In this document: positions 34,081 through 41,303 of the stretch, piece by piece
Layout: each line of letters starts with the position of its first letter
How positions within the stretch are numbered: the first letter of the stretch is position 1
NCBI RefSeq assembly: GCF_001625325.1
Contig: NZ_JRQQ01000001.1
Coordinates: forward strand, 186,001-250,000
Direction of reading: 5' to 3'
Source: Croceicoccus estronivorus
GTDB lineage: Bacteria > Pseudomonadota > Alphaproteobacteria > Sphingomonadales > Sphingomonadaceae
DNA length: 64,000 nucleotides
Made by a program: the position numbers and the translations under genes
Notes under the pieces: model-generated
What the model was told of the DNA's origin: nothing
Database searches by the model: none
What the model saw: only the letters and a program-made list of their open reading frames with translations

Positions 34081-34755
34081 GTGGCGACTGTCGAACAGGG
34101 CGACCTGGCCGAACTGGAACGGTTCGTCGGCGGAATGCTCAAATCGCTGGAACCGCCTGCCCGGCGCAGTCTGTTCCGCCGCGTCGCCACCACCATGCGC
34201 CGCCAGAACCGCGACCGTATCCGCGCGCAGAAGAATCCGGACAGCACCCGCTTCGCCCCACGCAAGGCCCCGCCCGAACCGGTCATGGGCAATTTCGCTG
34301 TCAAATTCCTCTACCCCGCCGGGGGCAGCGGCCCGCCCCGCCTGGTCATGATGAAAAGCTGGGAGAAACAGGGCCCGGTCTTCACCGGCTACGATATCGA
34401 GGCAGGCGGCATCCGCACGTTCGAATATGACAGAGTGATCAAATGGCTGCGCGTCGATCCGGCGGACCAGAACAAGGGCGCGGGCCGCATCCGCAACCGC
34501 CGCACTGTCAAGCAGCGGGCGATGTTCCGCAAGATCGGCCGCGCGATGCAGGCCGGGCAGTCAGACCACGACGCATGGATCGGCTTTGCCGGAATGGTCG
34601 CCTCGGTCGCCACTGTTCACCAGCTCGGCCTACGCGACAAACCCGCCCGCCACGCCCGCGAAGTCCGCTACGCCCGCCGCGAACTGCTCGGCATGACAGC
34701 GGCGGAACGGGAAGACCTGCTCGATGCGGTGATTGCGCATTTGGTGGTGGGGTGA
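34081..34755 (+). CDS. Tail completion protein (P2 gpS-like)
   Basis: 224 residues starting with GTG at 34081. P2 gpS is about 150, so this version is longer. The conserved parts are LEPPARRSLFRRVATTMRRQNRDRI, RFAPRKAP, and the C-terminal VHQLGLRDKPARHAREVRYARRELLGM. Acts with gpR in tail-head joining. It is the last gene before the SIR2 cargo; the operon is interrupted here relative to P2, where V follows. Confidence 0.9.
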   Translation: MATVEQGDLAELERFVGGMLKSLEPPARRSLFRRVATTMRRQNRDRIRAQKNPDSTRFAPRKAPPEPVMGNFAVKFLYPAGGSGPPRLVMMKSWEKQGPVFTGYDIEAGGIRTFEYDRVIKWLRVDPADQNKGAGRIRNRRTVKQRAMFRKIGRAMQAGQSDHDAWIGFAGMVASVATVHQLGLRDKPARHAREVRYARRELLGMTAAEREDLLDAVIAHLVVG

Positions 34756-34800
34756 AGGATCCGCCAGATCTAAATACCAAGTGATACCCATCAATAAAAT

Positions 34801-36150
34801 TTACAAATTTAGATCTACATCACCAACTTTATCATATTTTTCAAAAAGTGAAACAGCCTCGTGAGACCATTTTCTCGTTATACTTGTATCTTTGGTTCCA
34901 GTTTTTATTTTACAGTGATACCGGTTATCCGTAGATCTCAAATCAATTCCTTTGCTATCTTTTATCTCATTAATAATCTTGTTAACAGCTTGCCAATTTG
35001 GGAGCCCCACTCGCTTGGCAACTTGACTGAGTGTAAATGGGTGGGATTGATTTGCATTTTCGACCGCAGTGATTCCAAGGAGTTTTGGCAATTCATCGCC
35101 GTCAGCTGCAACGCGCTCCAGAACATCATAGTCCACAGCAACACTACCCGAAGGTATATCATGGCGAATCAAACGCATAGTTCGAGCCGCCAATGCGCGA
35201 ACCAACTTCGGATTAATTGACGTTAGTGCTGATTGACTCTTCAAGGCTTTGAAAACCCATAGGAGGTCGTTCGTATGAATTGCCTGAGTGCGAAATTCTT
35301 GACCGTCGACATCAAACACTGCCTGCTCAGGTGGTTGCGTCGCAATAGGATCCTGATGCCAAATCACTTGAAAAACGTTGTCAATTAGACCCGTTTCATC
35401 AGCGACTAGCTCACCGATGTCGCGAAGAATTGCCTTAACATTGTCATCACCCAAGCCGTACCCAAGTATAAAAACCGGATGCTCCGCAAAATAGGTCAAC
35501 AACTTTGCAGATACATACTTTTTCTTATCACGCCACTCCTCGTAATCTTTATCTGTAAGTACCAGAGAGCTTGGGTCAGAGACATCCCCATGGATATGGA
35601 AAATTTCACCAAAACTATTAGTATTATACCGTATAATTGTTTGGCCGGTAATTGGCTCATACCCATCAAGGACTTTTTCCAAGAACTGATCGTAATTCGT
35701 TGTGATCACCGCATGCGGCTTGATCTCTGCGAGAGCAGAAACTTCTTCCTGCAAAGGTGATTCCAGTGGACCTGCCTCGGATAATAAATTGGTCAAATGT
35801 TGGCAGACCATGTACTTTAAAAAAGTATCCTTTCCAGCGCCATTAGTAAACATTTCAGACGGGAATTTATTCCTCCCATCTCTCCAGGCCCATTCAAATA
35901 CAGTGTCCGCTAGTGCAGTGCCGATCGCGACGGGATCATCGCCGTACTTCTGACGATTGTACTCGTATCCTTCAATGCCTTCGGGAGTTTTCTCAAACAT
36001 GGCTCTTAAAAGATTGTGCCAAGTCGGTGCACCGAAGTAACGCATTGCGATTCCACTGCCAACGAATAGAATGGGTTGGCACTCAAATCTTAACAGAGTG
36101 TCGCGGATCGCAACATCCGCTTTTAGCTTGTAACTTTCTTCCGCCGCCAT
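34801..36150 (-). CDS. SIR2-like domain protein, probable anti-phage defence
   Basis: 449 residues. The N-terminal half (about 20-300) is a SIR2-like NAD-binding domain: FVGSGIAMRYFGAPTW (NAD loop), VITTNYDQFLEKVL, the catalytic histidine in IFHIHGDVSDPSS, and VFILGYGLGDDNVKAIL. Defence sirtuins of this type hydrolyse NAD when infection is sensed and abort phage growth. The C-terminal 170 residues match nothing I recognise but include a winged-helix-like stretch (HPFTLSQVAKRVGLPNWQAVNK). The start at 36150 follows GGGGGG. Low GC against neighbours and opposite orientation mark it as cargo. A second gene with a PLD domain diverges 195 bp away. Confidence 0.82.
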   Translation of the reverse strand: MAAEESYKLKADVAIRDTLLRFECQPILFVGSGIAMRYFGAPTWHNLLRAMFEKTPEGIEGYEYNRQKYGDDPVAIGTALADTVFEWAWRDGRNKFPSEMFTNGAGKDTFLKYMVCQHLTNLLSEAGPLESPLQEEVSALAEIKPHAVITTNYDQFLEKVLDGYEPITGQTIIRYNTNSFGEIFHIHGDVSDPSSLVLTDKDYEEWRDKKKYVSAKLLTYFAEHPVFILGYGLGDDNVKAILRDIGELVADETGLIDNVFQVIWHQDPIATQPPEQAVFDVDGQEFRTQAIHTNDLLWVFKALKSQSALTSINPKLVRALAARTMRLIRHDIPSGSVAVDYDVLERVAADGDELPKLLGITAVENANQSHPFTLSQVAKRVGLPNWQAVNKIINEIKDSKGIDLRSTDNRYHCKIKTGTKDTSITRKWSHEAVSLFEKYDKVGDVDLNL

Positions 36151-36345
36151 TTTTGCCCCCCCAAGACAGTTTGCGCTGCCAACATAGCTAGGCGGTATAT
36201 CTCTAAGCAATACCCGAGACCATCTTGTATTGATCAGCAATCACAACGCGAAGATAGTAAATTCAATTTCATACTGCTGGAAAATCTGATGTTTTCTCAG
36301 TCACTTACAATCTGGCAATAGGCAAGGTATGCGGGGATTCCCAGA

Positions 36346-37623
36346 ATGATATTTCTGAACGAAGTTGAGGCGTTGGCCAAAATTCAGGCCATGTTGGTTG
36401 CCACGAAAAAAGCGCGACTCTCCGTCGCCTTTTGGGGTGATGGCGCAGTCGAGTTGCTAGGTTTGGATAGACCTGATCTCGATTTGAAAATTGTGTGCAA
36501 TCTGGATTCAGGTGCCTGCAACCCTGCGGAATTGCGAAAACTCCTCGCTGTCGTCGGCCAAGGAAATTTGCTCTCAAACCCAAGGCTCCACGCAAAAGTT
36601 TATTGGACTCCCGAGAAGGCGTGCATCGGCTCATCCAACGCCTCAACCAATGGTCTGGCCGTGGAAGGGACTAATCTCACTGGATGGTCAGAGGCAAACA
36701 TTCAGGTTTCGGACCGCAACCTGATCAAGGAAATTGAAGATTGGTTCGACAATCAGGCAAGTCCCGAAAACGCGTACGAGATTGATGAAGCTGCCATCAA
36801 ACGTGCCGAGGTAGTTTGGCGACGGCGATCACGCTCGGCACCGCCAGGTGTTCCATTGAACCGGAATTTGCTTTCTGCCTTTCGTGCTGCGCCAAACCAT
36901 CCCGCCTGGAATTCAGTTCGCGTACTGCTGTGGAGTGATGACATTGATGAGGATGGGAGAAACGAAGAAGAGCAGGCAAAGAACGCTGGGTGGGTGCCAA
37001 GGGATTATGACTGCTACCAAGGGTGGGGCAATGCCTTTCGCAGTGGCGAATATCTGATTGAATTTGATCTCTCTTCAGACAAAGCGAAATACACCTCAAT
37101 ATATCAGGTACCTTCTCCAATGCTTGCGAGCGAGACGCTCTGCTTCGTGCGACACATTGGCAACAGCATTTTTCTACCGGCATTTGGAAAATTGAGATTC
37201 GGAAAACAGGATCAAGCAGAAATCGCAACAATTGCTCGCGACCTCTTGTCCAATGATCGTAACAAAATCTTTGATTTACAGACCATTGTATCGCAAATCG
37301 ATGTAGCAGCCAAGAAAGCGGCTCCAAGCATTGCGGACCCGAAAGCATTTGAAGCCGAGCTACGCAGAACTGCAATGGAAGCTCAGAAGCTTGGTTACAA
37401 TCCCACAGGCTTCTTTGAACTCATAAACCGTTTGGGAGCGGTAGCCGCTGCGCGCAAACTCCTGCAAACGAACGCGCCATCAAATGGCTTCGTTAGGTTG
37501 TGGGAGATGAAACGGACGGATTTGACAGTGGAGCACATCGCACTTGAAGAGCCGTGGAGTTCGCTATTTGACGAAAATGAGCTGAGAGAAGCTCGTCGCC
37601 GCCTTGGACGCGAATTGAGATAA
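36346..37623 (+). CDS. PLD-like phosphodiesterase domain protein, cargo
   Basis: 425 residues. The N-terminal ~140 are a phospholipase D-like domain with RLHAKVYWT followed by CIGSSNASTNGLAVEG, a single HxK motif with the downstream Ser/Asn pattern of nuclease-type PLD proteins. A middle region (about 160-330) is unrecognised. The C-terminus ends ALEEPWSSLFDENELREARRRL, a tail I associate with assorted nuclease and restriction-like proteins. Divergent from the SIR2 gene with a shared 195-bp control region, so a two-gene defence unit is plausible. Start ATG at 36346; ribosome binding site weak. GC is lower than in phage structural genes. Confidence 0.75.
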   Translation: MIFLNEVEALAKIQAMLVATKKARLSVAFWGDGAVELLGLDRPDLDLKIVCNLDSGACNPAELRKLLAVVGQGNLLSNPRLHAKVYWTPEKACIGSSNASTNGLAVEGTNLTGWSEANIQVSDRNLIKEIEDWFDNQASPENAYEIDEAAIKRAEVVWRRRSRSAPPGVPLNRNLLSAFRAAPNHPAWNSVRVLLWSDDIDEDGRNEEEQAKNAGWVPRDYDCYQGWGNAFRSGEYLIEFDLSSDKAKYTSIYQVPSPMLASETLCFVRHIGNSIFLPAFGKLRFGKQDQAEIATIARDLLSNDRNKIFDLQTIVSQIDVAAKKAAPSIADPKAFEAELRRTAMEAQKLGYNPTGFFELINRLGAVAAARKLLQTNAPSNGFVRLWEMKRTDLTVEHIALEEPWSSLFDENELREARRRLGRELR

Positions 37624-37637
37624 CTCCCCATTCAAAT

Positions 37638-37973
37638 TCAAAACACCCCCAAGACCTTCCCCCGCGCCTTCTGCACCGCTTCACGGTCCCGCGCTTCGCA
37701 GCGTTCAATCACGCCAGTCGCGGCGCGATAGCGGTCATTGGCCTTGTCCAGTTGCCCGGTCTGCGCATCGCCAAAGGTGATCCACTCCCCCACAGTGTCG
37801 GTTTCAGGGATCGGCGCGCCCGCTACGCCCGCTTTCCATTCCGGGGGCAGGAGTGAACTGCAGGCACTCTGCCCGGCCACGATAGGCGGCCCGTTTACAC
37901 AGGCCGATGCGGCCAGCAGCGGCAACAGCGGAAGGAACCGGCGCAGCCGCGCCTTCGGCAGAGCGTATCGCAT
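37638..37973 (-). CDS. Outer-membrane spanin subunit, Rz1-like lipoprotein
   Basis: 111 residues. The signal peptide ends in the lipobox LAASAC, followed by a Pro-containing periplasmic domain. Its start lies inside the Rz-like gene in another frame, the classical nested Rz/Rz1 arrangement. With Rz it fuses inner and outer membranes in the final step of lysis. Longer than lambda Rz1 (60), with two extra cysteines. Confidence 0.75.
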   Translation of the reverse strand: MRYALPKARLRRFLPLLPLLAASACVNGPPIVAGQSACSSLLPPEWKAGVAGAPIPETDTVGEWITFGDAQTGQLDKANDRYRAATGVIERCEARDREAVQKARGKVLGVF

Positions 37974-38232
37974 GATCGTTTTCCCTGGTTAGCGTATCCA
38001 CGGCCTGTTCCGCCGCGCCCTGGGCACCCATTGTCGCCACGGCATCCTGACCGCTGGCCAGTGCGGCATCGGCCCGGTTGCGGGCCAGCTTTGCCTCTGC
38101 CTGCGCCCGTTTGCCGCCAGTCACGGCAGACAGGGCCCAACCGGCCACCACGGCCAGCAGCACGGCCCAGATCGCCACCCACCATCCATTCGCCAGGCGC
38201 AAGGTTGTGGTTCCCAGCCATTTGCAGAGCAT
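37804..38232 (-). CDS. Inner-membrane spanin subunit, Rz-like
   Basis: 142 residues from the ATG at 38232. One N-terminal membrane helix (WWVAIWAVLLAVVAGWALSAV, about 18-38) is followed by a helical, coiled-coil-prone periplasmic stretch (RAQAEAKLARNRADAALA). This is the Rz topology. The 3' part overlaps Rz1 in a different frame. The frame could also start at 38262 and then overlap the endolysin gene end. Confidence 0.72.
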   Translation of the reverse strand: MLCKWLGTTTLRLANGWWVAIWAVLLAVVAGWALSAVTGGKRAQAEAKLARNRADAALASGQDAVATMGAQGAAEQAVDTLTRENDHAIRSAEGAAAPVPSAVAAAGRIGLCKRAAYRGRAECLQFTPAPGMESGRSGRADP

Positions 38233-38249
38233 TTGCTGTCCTTTCCCGT

Positions 38250-38855
38250 TCAGGCCGCGCATTTCGCGCGATCGACATTGCCGATCCGCTGTCTGATCCA
38301 GCCCCGGTGGAACACGCGCAGCGCGGGGTTCACGCGCACGAGGCGGTTATATTCGGCCCGCTGCCGGGCATCGAGCCGGTCCAGTATCGCCACGCACAGT
38401 TGCGGCCCCCTGGCACTGCGGCACCGGGCATAGGCATTGCGGGTGTTCGGCCCGACTTTGCCATCCACCGTCAGGCGCGTTCCGCACAGTTCGTTGATCG
38501 ATTGCTGAAACCACTTGCCGGGGCGCGGCGGGCCCATGTTCACGGCAGTGTCGATCAGTTCTTCCGCCACTGCCGGTTCGATTGCGATCAACGGCCAGTA
38601 TCCCGGCTGTTTCATGTAGCGATCGATATAGACTTCATCGGCGCAGACTTTGGCCGTGCCGCTGCAATGCATCGGGAAATGGCGCATATCGCCGCCATAT
38701 CCGGCGGCACGCGCCACCTGTTCAGTCACGCCGTAACGGGTCGGGCCGCCGGGATCGTTCCGGTGGTTCACGTAATCGCCTTCATGCGCATAGATCCCGG
38801 CCAGAATGGCCGCGACCGCGCCCAGCGCCGCGCCTGCCAGTTTGCCCCGGCTCAT
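38250..38855 (-). CDS. Endolysin, glycoside hydrolase family 108
   Basis: 201 residues. The GH108 signature HEGDYVNHRNDPGGPTRYGV contains the catalytic glutamate, and a C-terminal peptidoglycan-binding segment (INELCGTRLTVDGKVGPNTRN) follows. A weakly hydrophobic N-terminal helix (KLAGAALGAVAAILAGIYA) directly before the active site suggests a signal-anchor-release endolysin that is exported without the holin. The start at 38855 overlaps the holin stop by four bases. It degrades the cell wall at lysis. Confidence 0.87.
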   Translation of the reverse strand: MSRGKLAGAALGAVAAILAGIYAHEGDYVNHRNDPGGPTRYGVTEQVARAAGYGGDMRHFPMHCSGTAKVCADEVYIDRYMKQPGYWPLIAIEPAVAEELIDTAVNMGPPRPGKWFQQSINELCGTRLTVDGKVGPNTRNAYARCRSARGPQLCVAILDRLDARQRAEYNRLVRVNPALRVFHRGWIRQRIGNVDRAKCAA

Positions 38856-39052
38856 TCCGCGCCCCCGCCCGGACGCTGCAACAGGCGCTGCACGGTCGGC
38901 GTTTCGTAAATGCGGATCGCGGTCCAGACCACGGTCAGCAAGGCCGCGATCGAGGGGAGCCACTGGACAATCGCGCCCAGCATGGTGCCAATGGAAAGCG
39001 CATCGATCGTGTGCTTTGCGCCATCGGACATTTGTCTGATCGGTTCGCTCAT
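38852..39052 (-). CDS. Holin or pinholin
   Basis: 66 residues with one clear and one marginal membrane segment (IGTMLGAIVQWLPSIAALL, TVVWTAIRIY). First gene of the leftward lysis cassette holin-endolysin-Rz-Rz1. With a SAR-type endolysin a pinholin would suffice. No sequence match to a named holin family is claimed; the call rests on size, hydrophobicity and context. Late palindrome copy 2 lies 84 bp upstream. Confidence 0.75.
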   Translation of the reverse strand: MSEPIRQMSDGAKHTIDALSIGTMLGAIVQWLPSIAALLTVVWTAIRIYETPTVQRLLQRPGGGAE

Positions 39053-39124
39053 CGCGGCATCGGTCCTTCAGGTCGGCTGTCCCGCCCACCTTCGAAAACT
39101 GGCCGCCATGCGCCACCGCGCGCA

Positions 39125-39147
39125 TTTGTGGTGCGCGGCATCACAAA
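39125..39147. promoter_or_regulatory. Late-promoter palindrome, copy 2 (lysis and J units)
   Basis: Arms TTTGTG-GTGC and GCAT-CACAAA around GCG. It is centred 57 bp upstream of the gpJ start and 84 bp upstream of the divergent holin start, so one site can serve both transcription units. Same sequence as copies 1 and 3 apart from the central bases and minor changes. Confidence 0.8.
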
Positions 39148-39192
39148 ACCCGCCGCTCGTCCGTCCACGCGCGGGCTGGCAACCCTGTCGCC

Positions 39193-40065
39193 ATGTCCAC
39201 CGCCCCCATCGACCTGTCGCGCCTGCCGCCGCCAGAGGTACTGGAACCGCTCGATTTCGAAGCGATAGTGGCGGCCACGCTGGCCGATCTCGAACAACGC
39301 TGGGCCGGGTACACTGCCCTGCTGGAATCGGACCCTGCCGTGAAACTGGCGGAAGCTGCCGCATTCCGCGAACTGCTGACCCGCGCGCGCATCAACGATG
39401 CCGCCCGCTCCGTCATGCTGGCCTTTGCCGTGGGCGCAACGCTGGATCACATCGGCGCGCGGCTCGATGTCGCACGCCGGGTCATTACCCCGGCAACCGA
39501 TCAGGCCCCCGCCGTGATGGAAGGGGATGAAGAATTTCGCGCCCGCATCCAGATTGCGCCGGAAATGCTGCCCCATGCCGGTGTGACTGCCGCCGGGTAT
39601 CGCGCCCGCGCCCTGGCCGCCGCGCCGGAAGTAAAGGACGTGGCCGCCCTGCGCCGTGGGCAGGGGCGCGTCGATGTCATCCTGCTGGGCCGCACTTACG
39701 ATGGGCTGGTCGGCCCCGGCACAGTCGCGCTGGTTGCTGCCGCGCTCGACCGTGAAGACACTGTCCAGTTGACCGATGTCGTCACCGTGCGCGCCGCCAC
39801 GATCGTTCCGTTCGATCTGACCGTGCATTTACAGATCGGCCGGGGCCCCGCCCCCGCTGCCGTCATCAGTGAGGCGCGCAAGGCCGTGCTGGCCTATGCC
39901 GCGCAACGCCACGCCATTGGCCGCAAGGTCTTTGTCCGTGGGCTGGAAGCCGCCGCCAAAGTGGGCGATGTCGAACAGGCGATTGCCGACATTGGCGATA
40001 TCGATCCGGGCGATTCCGGCGCGGCCTGGCTCCATTCGCTGACTATCACGCACGAGGTGCTGTGA
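39193..40065 (+). CDS. Baseplate assembly protein J (P2 gpJ-like)
   Basis: 290 residues (P2 gpJ 302). Baseplate wedge protein. Family segments: DLSRLPPPEVLEPLDFE, LLTRARINDAARSVMLAFA, GATLDHIGARLDVARR and the C-terminal IADIGDIDPGDSGAAWLHSLTI. In P2, V and W precede J; here J and I come first, in a separate transcription unit beginning at late palindrome 2. The stop overlaps the I start (TGATG). Confidence 0.92.
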   Translation: MSTAPIDLSRLPPPEVLEPLDFEAIVAATLADLEQRWAGYTALLESDPAVKLAEAAAFRELLTRARINDAARSVMLAFAVGATLDHIGARLDVARRVITPATDQAPAVMEGDEEFRARIQIAPEMLPHAGVTAAGYRARALAAAPEVKDVAALRRGQGRVDVILLGRTYDGLVGPGTVALVAAALDREDTVQLTDVVTVRAATIVPFDLTVHLQIGRGPAPAAVISEARKAVLAYAAQRHAIGRKVFVRGLEAAAKVGDVEQAIADIGDIDPGDSGAAWLHSLTITHEVL

Positions 40066-41303
40066 TGGCCGAAGCCGCCAGCCTGCTGCCCCCCAACACC
40101 ACGCCGTTCGAACGCGCGCTGGAACAGGCGCTTGCCGCGCGGCAGGGCCTGCCGGCCGATCTGGTCGGCGCGGTGCTGGATGCGGATCGCTGCCCCGCCC
40201 GCCTGCTCGATTTTCTGGCGTGGGACCTCTCGGTTGACTTGTGGCAGGACGACTGGCCCGAACTGAAAAAGCGCCACGTGCTGCGCAATGCCTGGCAGCT
40301 GCATCGCATCAAGACGACGCTGGCCGGGATCAAGGCCCACGTGGCCTTGGTCGATGCGCAAGTCGTCAAAGTCACGCGCCCGCCCGCACGCGGGTTCCTG
40401 CGCGGGGCGATGACGGAACAGCAACGGATCGACTGGCTGAACAGCCTGCCGCAAGTGCGGATCTATCCGTTTATCCAACGCGGCACAGCGCGCCCGCGCC
40501 ATGGGTTCTATTCCGGCCCGGCGGGTTTGCGCTTCCACGCCACCGGCGCGGCCCGCCCGTTCCTGCTCGCCAGCAACGGCCCGCGCCTGACCGGCCGCTG
40601 CGCCACCTGGTTCGACCGGGGACAGGAAGTGCCCGTCACGCTGGCCGATCCGTTAGGCGGCCTCGCCGAACGGATCTTCATCGGCCGCACCGGCGCGCGG
40701 CGCGCATTCCACGGCAGCGGGTTTTACGGGCGGGGATACCTCACTGCCAGCACGGCGGAACAACGCGTCGTCACTGTGCGCCCTGCGGCGGAAGACACGG
40801 GGGAAATCTTCGCGGTGCCCAGCGGCACGCGCACGGTCGATGTCCGGCCCCAGCGGATCGCCCGGCAACGCATCGCGCCCCGCGCGCGCAGCTTCTTTCA
40901 TCGCAATGCGCTGGGCCGCAGGCAGGGCTTCCTCTGTGCCAGCCACGCCCCCTACCTGATCTATGACCGCTATTGCCTGGTCGACCGCGAGCGGATGGGC
41001 ACGCGCCAGCGGGCCTTGTCGTGGCACAGCCATGGCCGGTTCGGCATTGCCCCGTTCACGGCGGAACTGCGCATTGCGATCCCGATGCACCGCCCCCGCG
41101 CCCGGTCGGGCCGCTGGCACGGCAACGGCTTTCGCCGCTCCGCCAGCATGGCCCCGCTCGCCCGCGCGATCGAGGCGGTGCGCGTGTCCAAGGCGCACCG
41201 CGACACGATCTACATCGACACCACAACCATGATCCGCGCGCAGTTCGGCTCCGGCCTGCGCTTCGGGGACTTCACATTCGGTGAAATCAGAAAGGCTGCA
41301 TGA
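40065..41303 (+). CDS. Tail protein I (P2 gpI-like) with C-terminal extension
   Basis: 412 residues against about 176 in P2 gpI. The first ~180 match gpI: LLPPNTTPFERALEQALAAR, RCPARLLDFLAWDLSVDLWQ, AWQLHRIKTTLAGIKAHVALV. The remaining ~230 are Arg/Gly/Phe-rich with repeated FYSGPAG- and FHGSGFYGRGYL-like units and end in FGSGLRFGDFTFGEIRKA, perhaps a fibre-attachment module. GTG at 40062 is an alternative start. The stop overlaps the next gene (ATGA). Confidence 0.85.
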   Translation: MAEAASLLPPNTTPFERALEQALAARQGLPADLVGAVLDADRCPARLLDFLAWDLSVDLWQDDWPELKKRHVLRNAWQLHRIKTTLAGIKAHVALVDAQVVKVTRPPARGFLRGAMTEQQRIDWLNSLPQVRIYPFIQRGTARPRHGFYSGPAGLRFHATGAARPFLLASNGPRLTGRCATWFDRGQEVPVTLADPLGGLAERIFIGRTGARRAFHGSGFYGRGYLTASTAEQRVVTVRPAAEDTGEIFAVPSGTRTVDVRPQRIARQRIAPRARSFFHRNALGRRQGFLCASHAPYLIYDRYCLVDRERMGTRQRALSWHSHGRFGIAPFTAELRIAIPMHRPRARSGRWHGNGFRRSASMAPLARAIEAVRVSKAHRDTIYIDTTTMIRAQFGSGLRFGDFTFGEIRKAA

